Shown: piece by piece, positions 17,190 to 26,316 of the stretch
Layout of the letters: each line of letters starts with the position of its first letter
Position numbering within the stretch: the first letter of the stretch is position 1
Assembly: GCA_964574815.1 (NCBI GenBank)
Contig: CAZNPL010000018.1
Location: forward strand, 1 to 64,000
From: CAZNPL01 sp964574815
GTDB taxonomy: Bacteria; Planctomycetota; Phycisphaerae; UBA1845
Length of the DNA: 64,000 nucleotides
Reading direction: 5' to 3'
Position numbers and translations under genes: made by a program
The notes under the pieces: model-generated
The model's input: only the letters and a program-made list of their open reading frames with translations
Database searches by the model: none
What the model was told of the DNA's origin: nothing

Positions 17190-18971
17190 ATGATCGGCAA
17201 GGGCATGAGACTGGGCGAGATGCTGGTCCGCGACCAGCTCATCACCGCCGAACAGCTCGATGAGGCCCTCGCCAAGCAGGCCTCCGGCGGAGGCAGGCTC
17301 GGCGCCAACCTCATCGATATCGGAGCCATCACCTCCACCGCCCTGGTCAACGCACTCGCCAAACGCCTCGGTGTGCAGGGCTGCGTGCTGCGCCACGGCC
17401 TGATCGATCCCAAAGTCGCCAAATGCATCGACAAGGAAGAGGCCGAGCGGCTCAAGGCCCTGCCCATGTTCCGAGTCTTTGACGAACTCACCGTGGCCAT
17501 GACCGACCCGCAGTCTCTGCCGACTCTCGATCGCCTGCGCGATCTGACCGGCTGCCACATCCGGCCCGTCCTGGCGCTCGAGCAGAACATCGAAGAGTTT
17601 CAGCAGAAGTACCTGGCCAAAGAGGTGACCGTCGATTCCTTCATGGCCTCGATCGAAGAGAGCGAAGTTCATATCGACAACCAGGAGGAGACCGAGGATA
17701 CCGGCGTCACCGATCTCGACCAGCTTGTCGAGGGAAGCCCGATCATCAATCTCGTCAATCTCATCGTGCTGACCGCCATGCGCGACGGCGCCAGCGACAT
17801 CCACATCGAGCCCGACCGCCAGTCGACCCACATTCGCTATCGCGTCGACGGCCATCTGCGCGAGCTGTTCAAGCCGCCCAAGGGCATGCATTCCCAGATC
17901 GTCTCACGCGTCAAGGTCATCGGCAAAATGGACATCGCCGAGAAACGGCTGCCCCAGGAGGGCCGCGTCCATCTCATTGCCGACGGACGTGAAATCGACC
18001 TGCGCGTCTCCAGCATGCCCACCCTGCTCGGCGAGAAGGTCGTCATGCGCATTCTCGACAAGAGCAACCTGAGCTTCGAACTCGAGGACCTCGGCCTCGT
18101 CGGAGAGGACCTCGACGCCGTCCGGCAGATGCTTCGAACGCCGTACGGCCTGCTGCTCGTGACCGGCCCGACCGGCAGCGGGAAAACGACCACGCTTTAC
18201 TCCGCTCTCGAGCTGCTCAACGACTCGACCAAGAACATCGTGACCGTCGAGGACCCCGTCGAATACCAGCTCCCCATGGTCGCACAGATCCAGGTCAACG
18301 AACGGATCGGACTGACCTTCGCCCGTACCCTGAGATCCATCCTCCGGCAGGACCCCGACATCGTTATGATCGGCGAGATGCGCGACGTGGACACCGCCCG
18401 AACCGCCGTACAAGCCGCACTCACCGGGCACCTCGTCCTCTCGACCATGCACACCAACGACTGTCCCGGCGCGGTCGCCCGGCTCGCCGACATGGGAATC
18501 GAATCGTATCTCATCGCCTCTTCCACCATCGGGTTCATGGCCCAAAGGCTGCCCCGGAAGATCTGCCTCACCTGCCGCACGTCCTACTACCCCCCACCCG
18601 AACTGCTTGAATCCGTCGGTTGGGGACACCGCACCAATGAGCTCTTCCAACGAGGTGAAGGCTGCAAGGAGTGCCACATGTCCGGCTTCCGCGGACGAAC
18701 CGGAATCTACGAAATCATGCCCGTCGATTCCGAGCTCCAACGATTGATCCAGACGGCCGCCGGAGAATCCGCCATCCGCCAATACCTCACCAGGATCGGA
18801 TGGAAGAACCTGCGCGAAAAAGCGCTCGATATCGTCGATCGCGGTGAATCCACTCTGGAGGAAGTGTTGCGCGTGACAAGGTCCGAGATCGGCGAGCCCA
18901 GAGTGCGCGCGGTGACCAAAAACGACGCGGCCCGAGCATCCCGACCTGAACCCGCAGGAGTCGCGCCATGA
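17190..18971 (+). CDS. gspE: Type II secretion / type IV pilus assembly ATPase (GspE/PilB)
   Basis: 593 residues. An N-terminal MshEN-type domain (MRLGEMLVRDQLITAEQLDEAL) is followed by the AAA-like ATPase: Walker A GPTGSGKTTTLY near residue 325, Asp box, Walker B DPDIVMIGEMRD, and the tetracysteine zinc site CLTCRTSYYPPPEL...CKECHMSGF. It drives pilin extrusion at the inner membrane. MshEN domains of this kind bind cyclic-di-GMP in relatives, which fits the HD-GYP and GGDEF-like genes just upstream. The ATG of the next gene overlaps its stop (ATGA). No secretin (GspD/PilQ) is in the window. Confidence 0.95.
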   Translation: MIGKGMRLGEMLVRDQLITAEQLDEALAKQASGGGRLGANLIDIGAITSTALVNALAKRLGVQGCVLRHGLIDPKVAKCIDKEEAERLKALPMFRVFDELTVAMTDPQSLPTLDRLRDLTGCHIRPVLALEQNIEEFQQKYLAKEVTVDSFMASIEESEVHIDNQEETEDTGVTDLDQLVEGSPIINLVNLIVLTAMRDGASDIHIEPDRQSTHIRYRVDGHLRELFKPPKGMHSQIVSRVKVIGKMDIAEKRLPQEGRVHLIADGREIDLRVSSMPTLLGEKVVMRILDKSNLSFELEDLGLVGEDLDAVRQMLRTPYGLLLVTGPTGSGKTTTLYSALELLNDSTKNIVTVEDPVEYQLPMVAQIQVNERIGLTFARTLRSILRQDPDIVMIGEMRDVDTARTAVQAALTGHLVLSTMHTNDCPGAVARLADMGIESYLIASSTIGFMAQRLPRKICLTCRTSYYPPPELLESVGWGHRTNELFQRGEGCKECHMSGFRGRTGIYEIMPVDSELQRLIQTAAGESAIRQYLTRIGWKNLREKALDIVDRGESTLEEVLRVTRSEIGEPRVRAVTKNDAARASRPEPAGVAP

Positions 18972-20188
18972 TCGTGCAGCCCAAAACACGAAAACGCTCC
19001 GAGTCGCCAGCGCCCGAACCGCTGCTGCCGAGCTGGCAGCAGAGCCAGGCCGCGCGCGAACAACGGCGTACACGCGATGTGATCGGCGGGCAAGGGATGA
19101 CCGCCGCCGGCCTTGTCCACGCGCGGTCCACAGCCGACCACGATCTCGCACAATGCAAACTGCCCATCAGGCAGATCGCGGTGTTTACGCGGCAGATGGC
19201 CATGCTGCTCAAGGCCGGAAGCGGCGTCGTCGCGGCACTCCAGTCCATCGCCCGACAGTTTGCCAAACCCGCCCATAACCGCCTCATCCATCAGCTCTGT
19301 CTCGACATCGAAGAGGGTGAGCCCCTGGCTGCCGCCCTGCGCAAGTACCCCGCCGCTTTCGACCCGACCTACTGCGCCATCGTTGCCGCCGGTGAGGCAA
19401 CCGCCACCTTGCCCGAAATGTTCGAACGGCTGGCACGCATCGTCGGCAAACGACGCGTCATCCGCAATCGTATCCTCGGGGCGATGGCCTATCCGCTGGT
19501 CTTGTCTGTCCTTTCAATCTCCATCGTCTCGGTCCTGCTCTTCTTTGTGCTTCCCAGATTCGGCGATATGTTCGATACGCTCGCCGTCGAACTGCCCGCG
19601 TCCACGTCGCTCCTGCTGAAATTCGGGACCTGGACCAAAACGTATTGGTATGTCGAGCTCCCCCTCTTTCTTCTCCTGATCGGCGGGGTTGTATACGTGC
19701 TCCGGACCGCGCGTGGGCGCCAGTGGATCAGCGACGTTTCAATCCGCACCCCGCTGCTGGGAAAACTCATCTCCGGACTCATTCAGGGCGAGACGTTTCG
19801 CGTGCTCGGAATGCTGATCGAGGCCCGGGTGGGGGTGCTTGAGGCCATCGAACTCGTCAGCGGCGTTACCCGAAACTCCCGGTTTCAGGAGCTGTACGAC
19901 CGTATGACCGAACAGGTTACTTCCGGCGGATCGGTCAGCGCCGCGCTCGAATCCTCACCGTTGATCTCGCCGTCAATTGCCCACGCCATCAGGACCGGCG
20001 AAGAAAGCGGGCAGCTCGGCGCCGCCGCCACCTACGTCGCCGATATCCTGGACGAGGATAACACCGAGATGATCGACACCGTCACCAAACTAGTCGAACC
20101 GCTGATCCTTATTGTGATGGGGCTGGTCGTCGGAACCGTCGCGGTGTCTCTGTTCATGCCGCTGTTCGACATGACCTCGGCCATCTGA
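18968..20188 (+). CDS. gspF: Inner-membrane platform protein GspF/PilC
   Basis: 406 residues, four-base overlap with gspE. The two repeated GspF domains (residues about 70-195 and 270-395) each have the pattern FTRQMAMLLKAGSGVVAAL or FRVLGMLIEARVGVLEAIEL and are followed by hydrophobic segments; the last helix is LILIVMGLVVGTVAVSLF. The protein connects the ATPase to the pseudopilus. The 65-residue basic N-terminal extension before the first domain is longer than usual and looks disordered. Confidence 0.93.
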   Translation: MIVQPKTRKRSESPAPEPLLPSWQQSQAAREQRRTRDVIGGQGMTAAGLVHARSTADHDLAQCKLPIRQIAVFTRQMAMLLKAGSGVVAALQSIARQFAKPAHNRLIHQLCLDIEEGEPLAAALRKYPAAFDPTYCAIVAAGEATATLPEMFERLARIVGKRRVIRNRILGAMAYPLVLSVLSISIVSVLLFFVLPRFGDMFDTLAVELPASTSLLLKFGTWTKTYWYVELPLFLLLIGGVVYVLRTARGRQWISDVSIRTPLLGKLISGLIQGETFRVLGMLIEARVGVLEAIELVSGVTRNSRFQELYDRMTEQVTSGGSVSAALESSPLISPSIAHAIRTGEESGQLGAAATYVADILDEDNTEMIDTVTKLVEPLILIVMGLVVGTVAVSLFMPLFDMTSAI

Positions 20189-20206
20189 ACGAAGGATGCT
20201 CTGACC

Positions 20207-21340
20207 GTGTCCATGCTGCCGAAACAAGTCACGCTCCGAAACCCGGCGATCTCGCCCGTCGGACTCGACGTCAGCCCCCGGCACGTCCGAGCCGCACAAG
20301 TCGTCCGATCAGCGACGAACTGGAAGGTCATCCGCCTCAATGAGTGGCCCAAAAGGGAAAACGAAGCCGGCACCAAGCACCACGACGGCTTCGTCAGCCG
20401 CGTGCGCCGCTCCATACAACAGGCCGATTACCACGGGCGGCGCGTCTCCGCCGGTCTCAGCGTCCCCGAGGTTCAGATCTACCCCCTCGAAGTCTCCACA
20501 CGCTCGGATAACGGCAACGGCCAGGAGTTCACCCAGGCCGTCCTGTGGGAACTCCGGCGCGTTGTGACCGTTCCACTCGACAACGCCGCCATCAGCTACT
20601 GGCGAACGCCGGGACCGTCCGCGTCACGCACCTCGGCCATCGGAGTGGCCGCCGACCGCGAACAGGTCGACGCGGTGGCCGCTTTAGCGGACGCGCTCGG
20701 ATTCGACTGCGAGCGCGTCGACGCTACGGCCTGCGCGCTCGCAAGACTGGGCGCCCTCGTGCGACGCCGCCCGGAGGTGGATCCCAAGGGCGTCTGGGGC
20801 GTGCTCGACGTCGGCCATCGATTGCAGCGACTCGTCCTCTGTGTCGATGAATGCCCGGTACTCGTCCGATCGCTCGGACAGGGCGGACAGGGCTGGACCG
20901 AGGCGCTGGCCAACTCGCTTGGACTCTCCCCCGACGCCGCCGAAATGCACAAGCTCGATCACGGCATCGCCCCTGCAACGACGAATGGTTGCGACAACGA
21001 ACAAGCCGCGCACAACGCCGAAATCGCCAGGATCATTCAGAACATCCTGCATGCCGACCTGGGCGCGGCCGTCAACGAGATCGAACGCTCCTACGAATAC
21101 GTGATGCGCTGTTATCCGGAACGACACCCCGCAGAGCTGCTGCTCGTCGGAGGCGGCGCCGCCATGAAAGGACTCGACCGGCACCTCTCTCAGGAACTGG
21201 GCATCGAGGTCCTCCGGCTCGAAGACGCCTTGAACCGACCGGGCACCCCGCTCACGCTCGAGAACCTCGACCTCCATGGTGCCCTGGGACGCTTCGCCGC
21301 CGCGATCGGACTCGCCATCGATGCGGAGGGAAAGCAGTGA
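20207..21340 (+). CDS. pilM: PilM-like actin-fold ATPase of the pilus/secretion system
   Basis: 377 residues. GTG 20207 has GAAGGA ten bases upstream; ATG 20213 is an alternative. The protein has the actin/FtsA-like pattern of PilM: GLDVSPRHVRAAQV at the start, VWGVLDVGHRLQRLVLC (phosphate 2-like) and ELLLVGGGAAMKGLDRHLSQ (adenosine motif). PilM sits on the cytoplasmic face and binds the N-terminus of PilN, which is encoded next with an overlapping start (GTGA). Confidence 0.85.
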   Translation: MSMLPKQVTLRNPAISPVGLDVSPRHVRAAQVVRSATNWKVIRLNEWPKRENEAGTKHHDGFVSRVRRSIQQADYHGRRVSAGLSVPEVQIYPLEVSTRSDNGNGQEFTQAVLWELRRVVTVPLDNAAISYWRTPGPSASRTSAIGVAADREQVDAVAALADALGFDCERVDATACALARLGALVRRRPEVDPKGVWGVLDVGHRLQRLVLCVDECPVLVRSLGQGGQGWTEALANSLGLSPDAAEMHKLDHGIAPATTNGCDNEQAAHNAEIARIIQNILHADLGAAVNEIERSYEYVMRCYPERHPAELLLVGGGAAMKGLDRHLSQELGIEVLRLEDALNRPGTPLTLENLDLHGALGRFAAAIGLAIDAEGKQ

Positions 21341-21963
21341 TCGCGATCAATCTGATCCCCGAACAGGTCGTCCTCGCCAAACGCCGCCGGCGCCGCCTTC
21401 GCGCCTGGGGCTGCATCCTGCTGCTCAGCGCCGCTGTCTGCGCCCTCCCCGTAAGCGTCGAGGCGGCACGCAACCGTCGCGTGCGATCGTTACGCGCCGA
21501 GCGGACGCACCTCCTGGCGGGAATCGAGGAATCCCGCGCGGAACTCAATCGCGTCAGACTCGATGTCCAGGATCTCGAGGCCGAGGCCGCACGCGCTGAC
21601 GCGTTGCGCACCAAACGCCCGTGGGCGACGCTCTTCGCCCTGCTGTCTGAGAATCTACCGGAGGAGATGTGGTTGATGTCGGTGGCCACCGACCCCGCCA
21701 CACCGCCCCGCGGAGACGTGGATCGTACCGCCGAACCGAATCAAACCGGACCCGACCGCGACGCCGAAGCTGAAGTCGTTATGCTTGAAGCGCCGCGCAA
21801 GCTGACCCTGGACGGTTACGCGGTCGACTACCTGAGCCTCCTCAGTTTCATGACCGACCTCAACAACTGCAAGGCGTTTCACACCGTCTCGCTTACGCGG
21901 GCCGTCGACGAACCGGCCTTCGACGCGACCGCCGTCCGATTCAAGATCCGCTGTGAGTGGTAG
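21337..21963 (+). CDS. pilN: PilN-like assembly protein
   Basis: 208 residues from GTG 21337, which overlaps the pilM stop and has GGAGGG upstream. It opens with INLIPEQ, the PilM-binding motif INLLP of the PilN family, followed by a basic stretch, one transmembrane helix (WGCILLLSAAVCALPVSV), a coiled coil, and a ferredoxin-like periplasmic domain ending in KAFHTVSLTRAV. An acidic linker near residues 125-145 interrupts the domain. The position between PilM and PilO supports the call. Confidence 0.8.
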   Translation: MIAINLIPEQVVLAKRRRRRLRAWGCILLLSAAVCALPVSVEAARNRRVRSLRAERTHLLAGIEESRAELNRVRLDVQDLEAEAARADALRTKRPWATLFALLSENLPEEMWLMSVATDPATPPRGDVDRTAEPNQTGPDRDAEAEVVMLEAPRKLTLDGYAVDYLSLLSFMTDLNNCKAFHTVSLTRAVDEPAFDATAVRFKIRCEW

Positions 21964-21974
21964 GTGAACCCGCT

Positions 21975-22577
21975 ATGACGCAGACGCGATCAATCTGGCT
22001 TCTCGATGTCGTCGGGTCCGTCGTCTTCTCTGTCATGGTGGGCACAGTCGGATGGTACGCCTTCCTCAAACCCGATACCGCTTCGGCACGCGTGCACGAT
22101 CTGGGATCGGAAGTTTCGCAACTCCGCGCGGATCTTCGACAGCTTCGCCATGCCCTCGACCTGGGCATCGCCGAACGCGCGCGACTTGTCGCCGAAACCG
22201 AGCGCCGCGGCCGTCTCCCCTCGCGCTCGCCCGTCGATCGCGACCTCGAGACCATCACGCGACTGGCGGACCGAAACGGCGTCAGCCTGCTCGGCGTCAT
22301 GCCGATGTCCGACGTCCGCTACCCCAATGTCCGCGAATCGCGCTACCGTATGCAGACCGCTGGCACCTACCGCGACCTGATGCGGTTCCTCGAGGGCTTT
22401 GAAGACTGCTCGTTCTGGGCCGATGTGACCCACATCAAGATCGAGCACTCCCGCAGCGATATGTTAAAGCAGGAGCCGCTCCGCAAGTGCGACCTGACCC
22501 TGAGCTTCTATTCCGCCACCGAGTGGCAACCTGACCCGCCGGCGTCCGAAAAACGAAACGACGGGCGAACCCAATGA
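21975..22577 (+). CDS. pilO: PilO-like assembly protein
   Basis: 200 residues from ATG 21975 with AGGTGA upstream. A single N-terminal transmembrane helix (VVGSVVFSVMVGTVGWYAF), a coiled coil (residues about 38-75), and a small periplasmic domain with RYRMQTAGTYRDLMRFLEGFED, the usual PilO block that dimerises with PilN. Sequence similarity is modest and the call rests on architecture plus operon position. Confidence 0.7.
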   Translation: MTQTRSIWLLDVVGSVVFSVMVGTVGWYAFLKPDTASARVHDLGSEVSQLRADLRQLRHALDLGIAERARLVAETERRGRLPSRSPVDRDLETITRLADRNGVSLLGVMPMSDVRYPNVRESRYRMQTAGTYRDLMRFLEGFEDCSFWADVTHIKIEHSRSDMLKQEPLRKCDLTLSFYSATEWQPDPPASEKRNDGRTQ

Positions 22578-23119
22578 CGCGACGCAGAAAAAAAACCTAC
22601 GCTGCAATCCTCACGCTCGGCGCCCTCGCCGTGCTGATCGACCGCGTCATGCTTGCCGGACCGTCCAACGCCGCCGCCGAAGGCAACGTCAAACACCGTT
22701 CGCTCAGCGCTCTGGGCGTACGGACACCCGATACCCGGGCCCCTTCGCTCGCCGCGACACCCTTCCCCGACGTAAACGTGCATCGCAACGCGCCCGGCGG
22801 CAACCCTCGCGACATCTTCAGCCCAACGCTCGCAGCGCGCCATGCACTCTCGACACGCCGAGCGGACCCCGCAGGACGCTCTTCACCGTCCGCCCGCGGT
22901 GAGAACGGCGCCATGACCGCCGAACGCTTCGCAACCCAACATCGACTCGTGGCGATCATGGTCAGCGGCGAAATGGCCGTCGCCGTTGTCGACGACCTCT
23001 GGCTGCGCGTCGGCGACGAGCTGGACGGTTGCGAACTGATCGAGATTACCGGAACCGCCGCCACCTTTCGCTGCGCCGCCGGCGAAGCCGCTTTATCGGC
23101 GCTGGACGAAACGCCGTAA
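22574..23119 (+). CDS. PilP/GspC-like periplasmic linker protein (tentative)
   Basis: 181 residues, ATGA overlap with pilO. It has one N-terminal hydrophobic segment, a proline/alanine-rich disordered linker, and a small beta domain at residues 118-178: AIMVSGEMAVAVVDDLWLRVGDELDGCELIEIT. That domain resembles the HR domain of GspC/PilP, which contacts the outer-membrane secretin. The similarity is weak, so the name rests on size, topology and the M-N-O-P gene order. Confidence 0.55.
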   Translation: MTRRRKKTYAAILTLGALAVLIDRVMLAGPSNAAAEGNVKHRSLSALGVRTPDTRAPSLAATPFPDVNVHRNAPGGNPRDIFSPTLAARHALSTRRADPAGRSSPSARGENGAMTAERFATQHRLVAIMVSGEMAVAVVDDLWLRVGDELDGCELIEITGTAATFRCAAGEAALSALDETP

Positions 23120-23228
23120 CTTATCTTACGAAACGCGAGGTAAAGCACCCCGGAACACCGGACGATACGGTAAAGGCGAACGCAGAGAGCGCGCCGGGCG
23201 CGACGGTCATTTTCAAGGAATATCAGCG

Positions 23229-23714
23229 ATGAAAACGCATTACAAAAGGAAAGCCTTCAGCCTCGTCGAACTGGTCATCGTCATCGTCATTATCGGCGTG
23301 ATCGCGGCCATCGCCGTCCCCAGAATCAGCCGGGGCGCGGCCGGCGCGGGCGCCAGCGCCCTCCGCGCCGACCTCCACGTGCTCAGAAACGCCATCGATA
23401 TGTACGCCGCCGAGCACGACGGAAACTTCCCCACGCTGGCCAATTTCGAAGGTCAGTTGACTGACTTCACCGACACTGCCGGCAACGTCTCCCCCACCAG
23501 CACCAAGGACGCCACCTACAAGTACGGCCCCTACCTCGTCGCCATACCAGCGCTGAAAGTCGGTGACGGAAAGGGAGGAACGGGCATCGCCGCCGACGCG
23601 GCCACCGCCGCTGCCACCGACGGCTGGATCTACGACGAAACCACCGGCATCATCAAGGCCAACGCCGGCGACACCGCCGCAGACGACGAGGGAACGCTCT
23701 ACAAGGACTACTAG
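23229..23714 (+). CDS. Type IV pilin-like pseudopilin
   Basis: 161 residues with a short basic leader and the class III signal KRKAFSLVELVIVIVIIGVI. The conserved Glu5 of the mature protein is present, but the residue before the cleavage point is Ala instead of the usual Gly. The rest is a short globular domain typical of GspG-type major pseudopilins (KYGPYLVAIPALKVGDG). It is the last gene of the operon, 109 bases after the PilP-like gene, and is followed by a strong terminator. It would form the pseudopilus shaft. Confidence 0.92.
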   Translation: MKTHYKRKAFSLVELVIVIVIIGVIAAIAVPRISRGAAGAGASALRADLHVLRNAIDMYAAEHDGNFPTLANFEGQLTDFTDTAGNVSPTSTKDATYKYGPYLVAIPALKVGDGKGGTGIAADAATAAATDGWIYDETTGIIKANAGDTAADDEGTLYKDY

Positions 23715-23744
23715 CCGCCATCCGGATCATACGCGACGCGGCGC

Positions 23745-23791
23745 CGCGGGCCGATCGGAAACGCTGGTTTTCCGACGGCCCGCGTTCTTTT
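23745..23791 (+). terminator. Rho-independent terminator of the signalling/secretion operon
   Basis: Left arm 23745-23761 and right arm 23769-23784 form a 16-base-pair stem (CGCGGGCCG paired with CGGCCCGCG, then TCGGAAA with TTTTCCGA) with one bulged A and a seven-base loop, followed by TTCTTTT. It is 30 bases after the pseudopilin stop. Confidence 0.88.
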
Positions 23792-24465
23792 GCCTTCACG
23801 CTGCCGCGATTTCATACACTCCCGCCTGATATCCGCGATGACTTGCTGCCTCACCGCCTCCCGGAGCACGGTGATCATCGCCGCATCGCTCACTCGCTCG
23901 GCGCGACGCAATCGCACTGGCACGCTCCGTGCTAGGAACATAACGCATCTGTAAACTCTGGTTTTGATTTGTTCGCGTTTGACGTTACCGGAAGCCGGCC
24001 CGAACCGGCGTGCGCGACGCAGGCTCAAACGCGAGAATGCCACCGGCGCAGACGGGTGCTGCGGGCGGCAACAACGCCGATCGCGCCCGAGATTGCCATT
24101 GGCGGCTTGCCCGACAATGCTCCAACCTCCCTCCGCCCCGCTCGCTGCTACTTTCCCTTCGTTAGGCCGCGCGCCCAAAACCGTCCGGCCCCGCCGCAAC
24201 GGCACAAGCAGCACGCCAGGGCGCGATAACCAACTCGATCCGATGATTTTCTTCCAGATCGCAGCCCCCGGTGATACACGTGCGGCGGCGCCTACCAGGC
24301 CAATTTGACTTGGACCCGTCGTTCGGATACAAGAGAGAGATGCGAGTGCAGGCATTTCGCGCCGGGCCTCGCGCCCGACGGAGGAAGCGGCGCTGTGCCG
24401 GTCTCGGAGTGGATTGGCAGCATATTGTGTCTCACCATTCAAGGTGTTGAGGGGAATGGCGTGTC
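23792..24465. other. Intergenic region without supported gene
   Basis: About 670 bases before the S1 leader. An open frame on the minus strand covers it but its translation is arginine-rich and shows no domain or ribosome-binding site. The stretch 23940-23980 is locally AT-rich and could hold a promoter. Nothing else is recognised. Confidence 0.4.
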
Positions 24466-24521
24466 GAAGCGGGTGCTTGCCCCGCTTCATGTTTAGGTGC
24501 GATGCCGGAGGGGGCCGCACC
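24466..24521 (+). promoter_or_regulatory. Two hairpins in the leader of the S1 gene
   Basis: GAAGCGGG (24466-24473) pairs with CCCGCTTC (24481-24488), and GGTGCG (24496-24501) pairs with CGCACC (24516-24521), about 25 bases before the S1 start. Neither is followed by a T-run. S1 leaders are known in other bacteria to be folded and autoregulated, so a regulatory role is possible but inferred. Confidence 0.35.
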
Positions 24522-24547
24522 ATCCACTACGTGAGAAGGTTCAAACC

Positions 24548-26032
24548 ATGAATGATCACGTCAGTACGCAGGAGTCGACCAGGCCGAACACCGAATTACC
24601 GGACCAGAAGCACGCCGAGCAACAAGCGACCGACAAGCCCGCGCCGAGACTTCGGGCCTCCGGACCCAACGGCAGTCGCACCGCCAGGCAATCCGGGCCT
24701 CCTCGCTACGGCACCCAACTGCACGGCAGGATCATCTCGGTGGCCGAAGACGCCGTCGCCGTGGACGTCGGACGCAATCGCCGGGCGCTTGTGCCCACCG
24801 CTCAGTTCGACGCCGTCGACCCTCCTGAAACAGGACGTGAAATCGAAGTGGTTGTCCTCGATGGTGACGACGACAACAGCCTCCGCGCCAACCTCAAAGG
24901 CGCCCTCATCCCCGCCCAGGACAACCGCCTCACACCCGGAATCCTCGTCGAGGGCAAAATCACTGGAATGATCAAAGGCGGACTCGAAGTTCAGCTCGGT
25001 AACCACCGTGCCTTCATGCCCGCCTCCCACGTCGATAGCACTCGAGTCAAGGATATCTCCGTCTTTCTCGGTCGACAGGAATGCTGCGAAGTCATCGAGA
25101 TGGACCCCGAACACAAGAACATCATCGTCAGCCGCAAGAAGGCCATCGAACGCGAACGCGCCCTCAATCGGACCAGAATCCTCAGACAACTCGATGTCGG
25201 GCAGATCCGCCAGGGAATCGTTCGAAACCTTACCGAATACGGTGCATTCGTCGACCTCGGCGGCGTCCACGGGCTCGTGCACATCAGCGACCTGAGCTGG
25301 ACGCCCGTCGACAACCCCGCCGACGTCGTCACCAGCGGCGAAGAAGTCTCAGTCAAAGTTCTTAAAGTGAACAAAGAACGCGGACGCATCTCCCTCGGCA
25401 TCAAGCAGGCAACGCCCGACCCCTGGTCCGGCCTCGAGCAGCGCCACCCGCCCGGCTCGCGACTCAAGGCCCGCGTGGTCAAACTCGCTGAGTTCGGCGC
25501 CTTCGCCGAAGTCGAAAAAGGCGTCAACGGCTTGATCCCGCTCGGTGAGATGAGTTGGAACCACCGCCCCGCCCAAGCCGGCGACGTCGTCACCGTCGGA
25601 GAGGAATACGACGTCGTCGTCATCAATGTCGATGCCAAACGACGCCGCATCGGACTGAGCATCAAACAGACCACCGAAGACCCCTGGGCAAACGTCCAGA
25701 CCAAGTTCCCCCCAGACACCATCGTCACTGGCGAGGTCACCAAAATCCTCGAATTCGGCGCCCTGGTCGAACTCTCCAAAGGCATCGAGGGAATGATCCA
25801 CATCTCCGAACTCTCGCATCAACGCGTCCGCTCCGCCGAAGACGTCGTCAAAGTCGGAGACTCCGCCACCGTCAAGGTGCTCTCGGTCGACCCCAGGAAA
25901 CGCCGCATCGCGCTGTCCATCAAGGCCACCGCCGAACCGGATGCCGAGCCGCCGGCGCCCGACAAGCCGACCACCAAGAAGAAACGCAAACGACCCCTCC
26001 GGGGAGGACTCACCTCCCACTTCGAGTGGTAA
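24548..26032 (+). CDS. rpsA: Ribosomal protein S1 with five S1 domains
   Basis: 494 residues from ATG 24548, with GAAGG upstream. After a 55-residue disordered N-terminus there are five S1/OB repeats: the first two weakly conserved (GTQLHGRIISVAEDAVAVDV; GILVEGKITGMIKGGLEVQL), the last three canonical (VRNLTEYGAFVDLGGVHGLVHISDLSW; VVKLAEFGAFAEV; VTKILEFGALVEL). S1 binds mRNA leaders on the 30S subunit and aids initiation. Five domains is one short of the six in gammaproteobacteria, but reduced forms are common in other phyla. It ends with a lysine-rich tail. Confidence 0.93.
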   Translation: MNDHVSTQESTRPNTELPDQKHAEQQATDKPAPRLRASGPNGSRTARQSGPPRYGTQLHGRIISVAEDAVAVDVGRNRRALVPTAQFDAVDPPETGREIEVVVLDGDDDNSLRANLKGALIPAQDNRLTPGILVEGKITGMIKGGLEVQLGNHRAFMPASHVDSTRVKDISVFLGRQECCEVIEMDPEHKNIIVSRKKAIERERALNRTRILRQLDVGQIRQGIVRNLTEYGAFVDLGGVHGLVHISDLSWTPVDNPADVVTSGEEVSVKVLKVNKERGRISLGIKQATPDPWSGLEQRHPPGSRLKARVVKLAEFGAFAEVEKGVNGLIPLGEMSWNHRPAQAGDVVTVGEEYDVVVINVDAKRRRIGLSIKQTTEDPWANVQTKFPPDTIVTGEVTKILEFGALVELSKGIEGMIHISELSHQRVRSAEDVVKVGDSATVKVLSVDPRKRRIALSIKATAEPDAEPPAPDKPTTKKKRKRPLRGGLTSHFEW

Positions 26033-26108
26033 GCCCCAGGCCTGTGCCGTTGAGGCGGCATTCGATTTCTGCTGCCAAACCCCCTTGTCCACTTGACGAG
26101 AGTGCCAT

Positions 26109-26145
26109 GGGCAAGCGGAGCCGACAACGGCCGCGGAGCTTGCCC
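26109..26145. repeat. Perfect 8-bp inverted repeat
   Basis: GGGCAAGC (26109-26116) and GCTTGCCC (26138-26145) with a 21-base spacer, in the 284-base gap between S1 and fabZ. There is no T-run on either side. The rest of that gap holds no supported gene; a 75-codon open frame there has no recognisable content. Confidence 0.45.
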
Positions 26146-26316
26146 GTGCGCGTCAAGACGTGACCCGAACGCTGGCACGCACGCCCCCGCAACGCTAGAA
26201 TCCCCCCGCCGGCGAATGTGGAGGACTGAAGCGGCTGCCTGGCGATACCGGGTGGTGGCCCGGCCGATGCCGCTTACACCCCGGAAAAACCCCGGCCACT
26301 GCGAGGCTGAACAGCT

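Noticed and set aside
23711..24523. 270-codon open frame on the minus strand
   Set aside because: Overlaps the terminator of the pseudopilin operon and the S1 leader, has no ribosome-binding site and no recognisable content.
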